Below are positions 44,758 through 53,439 of a stretch of 64,000 nt of DNA, in pieces. The stretch is from an uncultured Eubacteriales bacterium (GTDB lineage Bacteria; Bacillota; Clostridia; Monoglobales; Monoglobaceae): contig CATWQA010000006.1 in assembly GCA_958352815.1 (NCBI GenBank), positions 1 to 64,000 of the forward strand, in the 5' to 3' direction. Under the pieces are notes generated by a model. It was not told where the DNA came from. It made no database searches and saw nothing but the letters and a program-made list of their open reading frames with translations. A program made the translations under genes and the position numbers. Each line of letters opens with the position of its first letter. The first letter of the stretch is position 1.

Positions 44758-46512
44758 ATGAAAAGAAAATTTGCAGGAATTGTCTGCTTAATACTTACTG
44801 TAAGTATTCTTGCGGGCTGCGGCGTGCTTACTGACAGAAGAAACTACAACTTTAATAAAGACGGAATACCCATTACGGACAGTGATGGAAAAGAGGTTGT
44901 TGTTGAAGTTATAAATAATAAAAACAAAACTGCAGAAGTTTATTTTGACGCAACGGACGGTATGAGAGAGATAATTGCAGATGGAATTGTTCAGGGAATA
45001 GTTCAGGATAGCGTTGACGCAATAACCAAAACATGGAATGATGTGACGTCTTCTTTGTATACGGTTGATGCAGACAGTATCGATCCGCAATCAAGCGTAT
45101 CGATAATAAATAATCTTTCGGCTATTACATATGCAGGAACATCAAACGACACATTAATCCGTGCGGTGGAACATGAACCCAATAAGTCTAATGAAAAAGT
45201 TATAGACCCGAGAATAAAGATTATTGTTACGGATTTGAGAAGTCAGCTTCAGGATTATCAGACCTTGGCAGCAACTTTGGCAAAAGACTTAATGGAGGAG
45301 AATAAGTCTTTTGCTGTCATATCTGTAAAAACGCAAAAACCATTCTTTATTTTTGCGATCGGAGCTCTTAATGATTTGTCTAAATATTTGAATGAGTTTT
45401 ATGCAATGCCGAATATCGTTATGTTTAATCCGAATATGAACTGGAATACTGCCGATCAGGAGCGCAATATCAACTGTAAAATTTATGCTCAAAACGGTGG
45501 TATTGAAGGTGTTGACTTTGATAATATACAGATAAGGGAACAGGGCACTTATCTGTCAGGCGGCGATGGGGATGTTCCTCCGCCCCCTCCGGAGGGAGAA
45601 GTGTTGGGTGGTTCAAACGAGGCTCCGCCTCAGGGAGCCCCGGGCGGACAGCCTCCGCAGGGAAATCCCGGAGCTCCCGGTGGCATGTCCGGAAATTCAA
45701 TGTTCAAAGAAGACCTTACGGGAAGTTTCACTATCTTAAGACCTGATTATGCTCCGGAATATCTAAAAACAGATATAGAAGGAACCGCAAACTTCTGTCC
45801 TGAAGATTATCCTAACGCGGTAATTCCGATTAGCAGAACTGTGGACGTTGAAGTGCCGGAAGGCGTTAATGAAGAAGACTTAAAGATTGATAATATTCAT
45901 TACTTGGGCTTTAAATCTTTGTTGTGGTCAGGCTCCGATTATCTGGAACAGATTGACGGAAAGGTTTCGGGAAAGATTAAATTCACAATTCCGTTTGTTT
46001 CAATTGATCAAATTCAGTTGACAGATTTACAATTCGAGTCAAGCACGGAATACTATGATGCAAATAAGAGTGACGGTGAATTTTATGACAGCGATAGAAA
46101 AGTGAAAAATAATATAGAAGTTGCATTTGCAAACAACACCGGTCCCACGGATAGCGTGTGGAGAATAGATAATCAGGACAAAACAGTTATGGTTAATATT
46201 TATGTTACAGATTTGCTTGAATTGCCTTATGCAACAAAACTCGATATTACCATAGGTGCGACAGATCCGGGTAAAATGCCGGTATGGGCTCAAAGCTGGT
46301 CGCAGATGGCTGAATTTAAAAATCTACAGAATTTTATATCACTTTTGAATGATTATAATACAAAGGATAATAAATACGAGGAAACGGTAACGGTTTACGT
46401 TATGGCAGGCGATAAGGAACTGGACGGGGAGATATCTTGTGAACCGTTTATGGTACCCGGAATGTCATATGGTAAAAGTGAAGGGGATATTATCCCCGGT
46501 GGTGAACAATAA
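44758..46512 (+). CDS. Large lipoprotein of unknown function
   Basis: The 584-residue product has a lipoprotein signal with lipobox LAGC (Cys21). Residues 61-70 (VYFDATDGMR) and the later IKIIVTDLRSQLQ resemble the DxSxS-like and downstream Asp positions of von Willebrand A domains, but the match is degenerate and tentative. A Pro/Gly/Gln-rich segment (about 265-320) separates this from a beta-rich C-terminal half. It is exported and anchored outside the membrane. It precedes the four-helix membrane protein and tubulin-like gene in the same operon. Confidence 0.75.
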   Translation: MKRKFAGIVCLILTVSILAGCGVLTDRRNYNFNKDGIPITDSDGKEVVVEVINNKNKTAEVYFDATDGMREIIADGIVQGIVQDSVDAITKTWNDVTSSLYTVDADSIDPQSSVSIINNLSAITYAGTSNDTLIRAVEHEPNKSNEKVIDPRIKIIVTDLRSQLQDYQTLAATLAKDLMEENKSFAVISVKTQKPFFIFAIGALNDLSKYLNEFYAMPNIVMFNPNMNWNTADQERNINCKIYAQNGGIEGVDFDNIQIREQGTYLSGGDGDVPPPPPEGEVLGGSNEAPPQGAPGGQPPQGNPGAPGGMSGNSMFKEDLTGSFTILRPDYAPEYLKTDIEGTANFCPEDYPNAVIPISRTVDVEVPEGVNEEDLKIDNIHYLGFKSLLWSGSDYLEQIDGKVSGKIKFTIPFVSIDQIQLTDLQFESSTEYYDANKSDGEFYDSDRKVKNNIEVAFANNTGPTDSVWRIDNQDKTVMVNIYVTDLLELPYATKLDITIGATDPGKMPVWAQSWSQMAEFKNLQNFISLLNDYNTKDNKYEETVTVYVMAGDKELDGEISCEPFMVPGMSYGKSEGDIIPGGEQ

Positions 46513-46540
46513 ATTAAATAAATGATAAGGAGAAATAGAT

Positions 46541-46999
46541 ATGAATAAAAGTATTGGAAGAACAATTTTATGGGCGGTTATTTCATTCGTAATATTTGCG
46601 GTAATAGGAATTATATTGTACGGCGTAGTATTCTCTAATGTAAAGACGGAGGGCACCAACGGATTGCTGCGTCCCTTTAAAAATATTTGGAGAAATGCAT
46701 GGGCAGTGTTTTATTATGTAAGTCTTGTTATCAGCCTTGTGTATACAGTGATTTTAATGCTGATTTTAAACATGTACGGCGGAGGCAGCAGCATTAACTG
46801 GTTAATTAACATATTTGTACTCGCCGCCATCGGAGCGACTATAGGAATGACCTTTATGGTGCTTGCACCGGAGAAGAGCAATACCCTTGGGTTTATAGCA
46901 GCAATAGCTAATTCCCTGCAAGGAGTAGGCGTTTTCTTTATAACAACCCTGTTCGTCCCGGGGACGTGGACGAAGTACAATCCCTTGGGTCAGCTGTAA
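46541..46999 (+). CDS. Four-helix integral membrane protein
   Basis: The 152-residue protein has four predicted membrane helices at about 8-30, 57-78, 85-107 and 114-136, with a short polar C-terminus. I do not recognise the family. AAGGAG precedes the start. It lies between the large lipoprotein and the tubulin-like gene, so it is a likely membrane component of that system. Confidence 0.75.
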   Translation: MNKSIGRTILWAVISFVIFAVIGIILYGVVFSNVKTEGTNGLLRPFKNIWRNAWAVFYYVSLVISLVYTVILMLILNMYGGGSSINWLINIFVLAAIGATIGMTFMVLAPEKSNTLGFIAAIANSLQGVGVFFITTLFVPGTWTKYNPLGQL

Positions 47000-47070
47000 G
47001 ATGAAGAAGGGCATATTAGAGCAAAACGAGCATCGACAGTGAATTGTGTTAAATAGAGAGGAGAAAAATT

Positions 47071-48636
47071 ATGGGAAGATGTTTTGTTATATCGGTTGGA
47101 GGTACGGGCTCTCGGGTTATGAGAGCTCTAACCCACTTAAAGGCTGCGGGCGTATTCAGAGATAATGAAAGACCGGAAAATGATATACATATAATGACGG
47201 TGGATTCCGACGGCGCAAATGCAGAGTCCACGGTTAGACTTATCGAACGTTATATAGAGCTCAGCGACTGTTTTTCTGTTGAAGAAATGTCTCAGCAGAG
47301 CTGGACTCCCCTAGACAGACAAGGAACGCTGACGGATATCTTGTGCCCGAGAGATGGGCGCAAAGAGTTTGAAAACGGCAGCGACGGTGAGAAGTTGTAT
47401 AAATTTTTATATTCACCCAAGGAAAGAGGAGTGGAGAGATGCATTTTAAGAGATGACGAAAGACAAGTTTTAGAACTCGAAGGAGGCTTCTATTCACATA
47501 CGTCTATCGGCTCGTATTTTATGACAAAGGATATTCATCAATTAAATGACGGTACGGGAAATTTCACCTTTACAAATGATGACTGGAGAAGGTATTTTGC
47601 AAATGTTAATACCGATGAGGATAAGGTTATAATCATTTGCTCTATGTTTGGCGGCACGGGCGCGTCCGGCGTTGCGCCTCTCGCCAAGGCTATAAGAGAG
47701 GTCTATCCCGATATGCAGATAGCGGGAGTATTTTTGGAGCCCTATTTTAAGACAACAAGAAACGGCGCTGTGGAAGTAAACGATATAGTTAATTCAAGTG
47801 ATTTTGGCGTAAAATGCAAAATCGCTATGGACTATTATTCCGAGCAAAAGTTCTGCGGTGATACGAGAAATCCTGAGACGGTGTTCACCCAGATGTATTT
47901 TTTGGGAGAGGATCTGGATAAGCTTGACCAGGTTCCCCATGTCATCGACGGAAGAGATCAGAAAAACCCGCCTAACATGATAGAGATATATGCGTCCTTG
48001 GCTGTTATTGATTATATGACAAGAAAGCACCCCAGAAGGAATGAAATTACAGATACGGAAGTGTTTATTGGTCTGAGAAAATTAGACAGAGAAGGACGGG
48101 AGAGGGTCTCGCCCCAATTTATGAATGCCAAATACGGCATATACAATCATTTGGCAGATTTCTTGTTCTTCAGTATATTCTATACCAGATTTATGTATGA
48201 GCCCATAAGAGATAACAGAGATGTTGTGGAAAGAGCAAACAGATGGCTCTTGGATGATTATAATTTAGATATTAGGTTAAATGAGACTATGAACGAATAC
48301 TGTAATGATTTTATTGCTTGGGTAGAGGAAACCGTGCGAAGAAACAGACAGACAAGAGGATGGTTTTTAAGGGCTGTGGAAAGAATTCCGGCTGACGGAG
48401 CAAATCCGCTGCTTAAATGTCGGGCTTTTGATGAGGTTGCAGTTCCGAAGGAAGGAAGAGGTTTGGCGGGGCACGAAGCCTATGTGAACAGCAAGGGCGA
48501 TAAGTGGAAGACGAGAAGTATACGTATGGAGTATATTTATCAAAAGCTATCTAATCAGAAAAAACCAAAATCAAAGAAACCGTATAGCAGCTTAATACAG
48601 GATATTATGTCGATTATTCAAAACGGAGAAATTTAA
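47071..48636 (+). CDS. Tubulin/FtsZ-like GTPase
   Basis: The 521-residue protein begins MGRCFVISVGGTGSRVMRAL, matching the first nucleotide loop of tubulin-like proteins, and has the tubulin signature as MFGGTGASG at residues 192-200, where FtsZ has GGGTGTG. It is much larger than FtsZ (about 350-400) and diverges after residue 230, resembling the Tubulin_2-type bacterial proteins. GTP binding and perhaps filament formation are likely. I do not see a clear NxDxxD catalytic loop, so hydrolysis is uncertain. The next gene encodes an actin/Hsp70-type ATPase. The start follows GAGGAG. Confidence 0.82.
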   Translation: MGRCFVISVGGTGSRVMRALTHLKAAGVFRDNERPENDIHIMTVDSDGANAESTVRLIERYIELSDCFSVEEMSQQSWTPLDRQGTLTDILCPRDGRKEFENGSDGEKLYKFLYSPKERGVERCILRDDERQVLELEGGFYSHTSIGSYFMTKDIHQLNDGTGNFTFTNDDWRRYFANVNTDEDKVIIICSMFGGTGASGVAPLAKAIREVYPDMQIAGVFLEPYFKTTRNGAVEVNDIVNSSDFGVKCKIAMDYYSEQKFCGDTRNPETVFTQMYFLGEDLDKLDQVPHVIDGRDQKNPPNMIEIYASLAVIDYMTRKHPRRNEITDTEVFIGLRKLDREGRERVSPQFMNAKYGIYNHLADFLFFSIFYTRFMYEPIRDNRDVVERANRWLLDDYNLDIRLNETMNEYCNDFIAWVEETVRRNRQTRGWFLRAVERIPADGANPLLKCRAFDEVAVPKEGRGLAGHEAYVNSKGDKWKTRSIRMEYIYQKLSNQKKPKSKKPYSSLIQDIMSIIQNGEI

Positions 48637-48649
48637 GGAGGGGTAATAT

Positions 48650-51600
48650 ATGTCACAGCAATATTTGGCAATAACCAACGGCGAAATTGACAATGAGGGA
48701 AGAGGCGGCGATGTTTGGGGTAAGTCCACGCTAAGACCGGCGGGAGTCGGCGGATCTCTGGATAAAATAGCCACCTTAATTACAGATGAACCAATTGCGA
48801 AAAGAGAGAGTCTTACGGTTCCATCTCCTTGGTCAAATGTAATCTCTTTTGATATGGTTATGGAGAAACAAAACCGCTATGGTCAGGCACTATATGAAAA
48901 TACCCGTAATGCTTGGAGAACGCTGATAACCCTTGTTGCGCTCAGAAAAAGAATGGACTGGCCTATTGAGCTGAGGACGATAAGATTGAGCGATGCTAAA
49001 GCGGGGGAATTAGGTAAGAATCTTCTTAAGCAAATTCCGGCGACCGGAGTGTTTGGCGCAACAAATGCCGAACAGTGGGAAAGCATCACTTTTATTGAAT
49101 TGAATGGTGAGGTTATAGGTATCCTTACGCCTACAAGTGTGGTATGCTCAAATATATACTATAACAGATTGACAAATGACGAGGCGCTTCAGTGGCTGAC
49201 GAACAACGGCGTGTTTTATCAAGGCGCGGCGGGAATAAGACGCTATTTTATGGACGCCCCGTCGGAGAACACAGATGAAGCTCAATATAATTTTAACGAC
49301 CCGGTAGCATATATAAATACATTATCTGATGAGAACAAGCTGTATTTGGCTCAGTGGCTTAATACTTTAAGTCAAATGCTTAATGTTCTTCAAGCTTCGG
49401 GTAGGATTATTGCCGAGATAAATGACTTTAAACAAGCAATATCAAACACAAACAATACGCTGAGCTATATAGTAGATCCGACTCATTTAACAACGGCAAA
49501 GGATATAGTGGAGAACATTCAGGATAATCAGTCAAAAGACGGAGCGCTGCTGGCTATAGCTTATGAAAAGCTGTCAAACTACAAAATTGATTATGACAGC
49601 ATTTATGCGGATGACGGGAACATAAAGCCGAGATATGCAAATCTGTTTTTCCGCACTGCCATACCTGCGATGCATAACCCCTTTGCGATTAATATTGTTG
49701 AAGAAAACGGACGTACGACTATTGCCGCAGCGGTAAGTGACGGCATTGTTATGGTAAAAGAGGTGAAGGTATCTGCGGCTCTCTGCGAAAGCGGAATTAT
49801 GGATAACGGAGGCTACGTAAACGCGGCGGACTTTGTTATAAACGGAAAAACCGGAGAGAACAACAACTATCCCGAGAGAAGAGTAGCCTATATACAGAAA
49901 TGGCTTAACTTTGTTAATGCTCAAGCCGTGAGGCTAAACGCCGGCAAATTAATGCAGGATATTGCACAATTTAATGCAGGTATTGTTCTTGATAACAATA
50001 TGCAGAATGGGGTTAACACCTTAAATAATAGTAATTTTGTGAATTTTGGTATTAATGGTGGAGCAAATTCTGTTAAGGAGATATTTGAAAATACTACTCC
50101 CTCTATTGACTTAAGAACTCCCCAAATCATAAATAACATATGCCTGGCGAACACCACCACGGCGGTCTTTAACGAGAATTCGGTGGGTATAGAAATTTTT
50201 AATTTCTATACAAACAATCCGGGGGCAATTGCCATGGTTAAGTCAGACGGTACGCAGGTAACACCCCTTGCAACGGATAGTATTTTTTGTAATAATATTC
50301 TGTATGTGTCTATGGCAGACACCGATAATGAGAAATTTAAATCAGATTGGATAGACAGAAGAACATGCAGCGCAGACTGGGTTGAAGACGGTGTGAAGTA
50401 TGCGGTTTTGTGGCCCCTGCAGGACACGTTTATCAACAGTGTGGATATAGACTCTATTGTTGGCGTTGATGCGGCAGGTAATCCGATTATCAGCTTTGAT
50501 TGGAACACCAGAACCGTAAGGATAAACCTCCAATTTGCAGGAGGAGTCGGTATGACAACGATAACCTCCAAAGCCTATAATGTGCCGAATGATGAAAACA
50601 CTCTGGACGCCAGAGATATACCCGGAATATCTATATGGCCGTACATGGAATTCAGCGACAATGCAAATTGGTGTTCTATTTACCGTTCTGAGGAGCATAC
50701 CCCGGGCGTTGTTACCGATAATGTAACTGTTGATTTGGCGCCCAACGGCGTTTTGCCGAATCAAACGTTTAATTACGGCATAGAAAACAATTATGTAAGA
50801 ATTGTTGAAAACAGGAACAGCATACCCAGGTACGCAAAAATATACAGGAATAATATACCGAATAATTACGGATATATTTTGTTTGAGCGTCCTGAAATGT
50901 CCGTACCCATGGCAGCGAACCCATTAAAGATTGCTCTTGACTTCGGAACCTCGGGCAGCACGGTTTACTATTCGGACGGAGCGAGTGCGGGAAAGGTTGC
51001 CTTTGAGGAAATACCCTCCTTTACGCCCATAGCTCACGATAATGATGACAGCGCAAAGTATCATATACCCGGAAGTGACGGATACAGCCAAAACAACAAC
51101 TTTTATCCTACTATAATAAGAAAGTCGCTGCCGGTGGGCGCTGCTTTAACATATCCTATGCAGTACGGAAATGTTATATACAAATATAAGGATATTGACG
51201 ATTCTAAGATTACCTCAAACCTAAAGTGGGCGGGAGAAAGAAATTTGTCAAAATTCTATCTTTACCAGTTAATGATGCAGACTGCTGTTTTTGCAAAGTA
51301 TAAGGGTTATAACAATATAAACTTATATGCTACATATCCTGCTGCCTACGGCAATGAAAAAATTACTAATTATGGAAACGAGTTGCATACTGTTTTGCAA
51401 TATATCAGAGCTAACGGTTTTATTAATAATGGCAATAATATCGATAATATAGATAACCTGACGAACGTCCTTCCGGGTCAAGAAAATTTCCCTCTTGCGA
51501 CAGAGGGCGTTTGTGCGGCTAAATTCCTTGCGAATGAGGTGGGAGTACATACTCTGGTTATTGATATCGGCGGAGGTTCAACGGACGTATCTCTTTGGAG

Positions 51601-52648
51601 CAATTTCGGCAACAACCCTATTCCGTTAATGGAGGCATCTGTGGCAACCGCTTCAAGAGAGAGATTTATAAAGCCGCTGATAACCTTGTTTAAGACGTCT
51701 GACGCCTTTAAGCAGCGTATAGTGGAGGAAAACTTAATTCTGGAGGGAAGAGACCCGGCAGTATTGCCCATGGAGGTTGAAGCCGGAGTTGAAAGCCTTA
51801 ACAACCTTTGCAAAGGCGAAGTGGATAAGATCGAACGATACCTTGAGCAGATGCTCATATCTCCGATTGAGCATAATATAAGAGATTATGTGGTTAATTC
51901 GTTAAACACCGATGACAGAGATAAGTTTATAAAGCGCGTAACGGCGGGCTTTTATTCGCTGCTGTTTTATTCAATAAAGTCAGGCATGGCACAGCTGAGG
52001 GAAGCGGAGCAGGAAGGAAAAAATGCCATGGGTGCTCAATTTAGAGGCACTTTGCAGATAAAGCTTGCAGGAAACGGAGCTAAGATGTGGAACTGGCTTC
52101 CGAACAGGGCTCTTATCATGCAGAAGGCAAGGGATATATTGGAGCGCACCGGTATAGCCTTTGATATAGGCGGAATCACCGTGTCGGCTGCAAATGTTGC
52201 AAAAACAGAGGCGGTACAGGGGCTTATTGAATACGCAAATGCCCCCGGCGGATGGAGAAATCCGTCATCCGGCGCAAACAGAGCTGAGCTTAGTGTTGTG
52301 GCAGGCGTAAAAGTGAGATTAAATTATAAAGATGTTGCAGGAAATGACGGAACTATTGATATTGACACAAACGAAAATCTGGTCGATAACCCCATCCTTA
52401 ATAACATGATGGAAAATCCCAATCCGCAATACACTCCTACGCGCTGTGTTCCCTTGGAAGACAAGGAGAATAATTTTATTGATGAATTTATCGGAGATTT
52501 GTGGGGCGCTGCGGGATTGATAGGAGATACCAAGCCACAAGAGCTGAGAATGCCGGCGGTTGTTGATATGGTGACTACTATAAAAAATAAGGATTGGACT
52601 TCGCCATTCTTCCCGTTGATAGCCGCAATAGTTGATCAGATAAACTAA
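48650..52648 (+). CDS. Giant protein with actin/Hsp70-type ATPase domain
   Basis: The 1332-residue protein has no signal peptide. Its C-terminal half carries the actin-superfamily nucleotide motifs: phosphate 1 at D764-FGTSGST-771, phosphate 2 at D972-IGGGSTD-979, and an adenosine-type LAGNGA near 1138-1143. The first 760 residues show no recognised domain and are rich in Asn, with VNAQAVRLNAG and repeated short beta-like stretches. It starts 13 bp after the tubulin-like gene (AAGGAGG), so the two are translated together. An ATP-driven partner of the tubulin-like protein is the simplest reading. MreB, ParM and DnaK are all far shorter. Confidence 0.82.
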   Translation: MSQQYLAITNGEIDNEGRGGDVWGKSTLRPAGVGGSLDKIATLITDEPIAKRESLTVPSPWSNVISFDMVMEKQNRYGQALYENTRNAWRTLITLVALRKRMDWPIELRTIRLSDAKAGELGKNLLKQIPATGVFGATNAEQWESITFIELNGEVIGILTPTSVVCSNIYYNRLTNDEALQWLTNNGVFYQGAAGIRRYFMDAPSENTDEAQYNFNDPVAYINTLSDENKLYLAQWLNTLSQMLNVLQASGRIIAEINDFKQAISNTNNTLSYIVDPTHLTTAKDIVENIQDNQSKDGALLAIAYEKLSNYKIDYDSIYADDGNIKPRYANLFFRTAIPAMHNPFAINIVEENGRTTIAAAVSDGIVMVKEVKVSAALCESGIMDNGGYVNAADFVINGKTGENNNYPERRVAYIQKWLNFVNAQAVRLNAGKLMQDIAQFNAGIVLDNNMQNGVNTLNNSNFVNFGINGGANSVKEIFENTTPSIDLRTPQIINNICLANTTTAVFNENSVGIEIFNFYTNNPGAIAMVKSDGTQVTPLATDSIFCNNILYVSMADTDNEKFKSDWIDRRTCSADWVEDGVKYAVLWPLQDTFINSVDIDSIVGVDAAGNPIISFDWNTRTVRINLQFAGGVGMTTITSKAYNVPNDENTLDARDIPGISIWPYMEFSDNANWCSIYRSEEHTPGVVTDNVTVDLAPNGVLPNQTFNYGIENNYVRIVENRNSIPRYAKIYRNNIPNNYGYILFERPEMSVPMAANPLKIALDFGTSGSTVYYSDGASAGKVAFEEIPSFTPIAHDNDDSAKYHIPGSDGYSQNNNFYPTIIRKSLPVGAALTYPMQYGNVIYKYKDIDDSKITSNLKWAGERNLSKFYLYQLMMQTAVFAKYKGYNNINLYATYPAAYGNEKITNYGNELHTVLQYIRANGFINNGNNIDNIDNLTNVLPGQENFPLATEGVCAAKFLANEVGVHTLVIDIGGGSTDVSLWSNFGNNPIPLMEASVATASRERFIKPLITLFKTSDAFKQRIVEENLILEGRDPAVLPMEVEAGVESLNNLCKGEVDKIERYLEQMLISPIEHNIRDYVVNSLNTDDRDKFIKRVTAGFYSLLFYSIKSGMAQLREAEQEGKNAMGAQFRGTLQIKLAGNGAKMWNWLPNRALIMQKARDILERTGIAFDIGGITVSAANVAKTEAVQGLIEYANAPGGWRNPSSGANRAELSVVAGVKVRLNYKDVAGNDGTIDIDTNENLVDNPILNNMMENPNPQYTPTRCVPLEDKENNFIDEFIGDLWGAAGLIGDTKPQELRMPAVVDMVTTIKNKDWTSPFFPLIAAIVDQIN

Positions 52649-52665
52649 TTCGGAGGTTAAGTAAT

Positions 52666-53409
52666 ATGAAAACCAATTTAAAAAGTTTTATATATTTACT
52701 TCTGATAGCTTGTCTGAGTCTTGCTCTCGGAGGCTGTGGCCGCGGGGGCGCAGATAACAAAACTGCGGCTCTGGTTCGACTGGCGGCCGAAAGCAATTCT
52801 GAATTAACAATAACCATGGTACGGAACGAGGCTTCGTCTGTTTTTGATACATATGAAAAGAGCGAAGTTGAGGATTTGATTTTCATAATCAATGACGCGG
52901 TCAATGGCAACTTAGGGGATTTTGATTATTATTCGGAGGTTTGTTCAAATCTGAATAAATCAGACATTGATGACGTATTTGATGCTATGGAAGCAGAGAA
53001 TTTAATCGACCTCTCGACGGATGTAGGCAACAAAAACAGTGGGGAGGAAGAAGTGACCGATGAAAATCAGGAGGAACCCAGGAGCCGCGACGGCGGAATA
53101 GGTATGATTCCGATTGTGATTGTCGCAGTTGTGGCGCTTATAATTATAGGTGCAGGAGCCGTCGTGTTTATTCTCTTCAGGAAAAATGGCTTTAAAAAAG
53201 TACCGCCGACTTTAAGCAAGGAGCAGAGGAGAAGGACAAGACCGTATGAGAAAACCGTTGGCAGAAATAAAGGCGGCAAGGCCGGCGATGATTATGACGA
53301 TTACGATGATTATGAGGACGACGAAGACGACTTTGAAGATGCCGACGATTACGTTGATGATGACGATGACTTTGTAGATGATGATTACGATGATGACGAC
53401 TACGATTAA
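52666..53409 (+). CDS. Lipoprotein with a membrane helix and Asp-rich tail
   Basis: The 247-residue protein has a lipoprotein signal (lipobox LGGC near residue 24), an exported part of about 120 residues, a second membrane helix (about 146-170, MIPIVIVAVVALIIIGAG), and a basic segment. It ends in about 40 residues that are almost only Asp, Glu and Tyr. The tail would lie in the cytoplasm, where it could bind the ATPase or GTPase of the preceding genes. No family recognised. It begins 17 bp after the actin-like gene. Confidence 0.75.
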   Translation: MKTNLKSFIYLLLIACLSLALGGCGRGGADNKTAALVRLAAESNSELTITMVRNEASSVFDTYEKSEVEDLIFIINDAVNGNLGDFDYYSEVCSNLNKSDIDDVFDAMEAENLIDLSTDVGNKNSGEEEVTDENQEEPRSRDGGIGMIPIVIVAVVALIIIGAGAVVFILFRKNGFKKVPPTLSKEQRRRTRPYEKTVGRNKGGKAGDDYDDYDDYEDDEDDFEDADDYVDDDDDFVDDDYDDDDYD

Positions 53410-53439
53410 TAAAGTCATTTTTGAGAGAGGATGATAATT

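Noticed and set aside
47071..48636. Cell division FtsZ
   Set aside because: The protein is too long, diverges after the GTP-binding signature, and has no division genes beside it.
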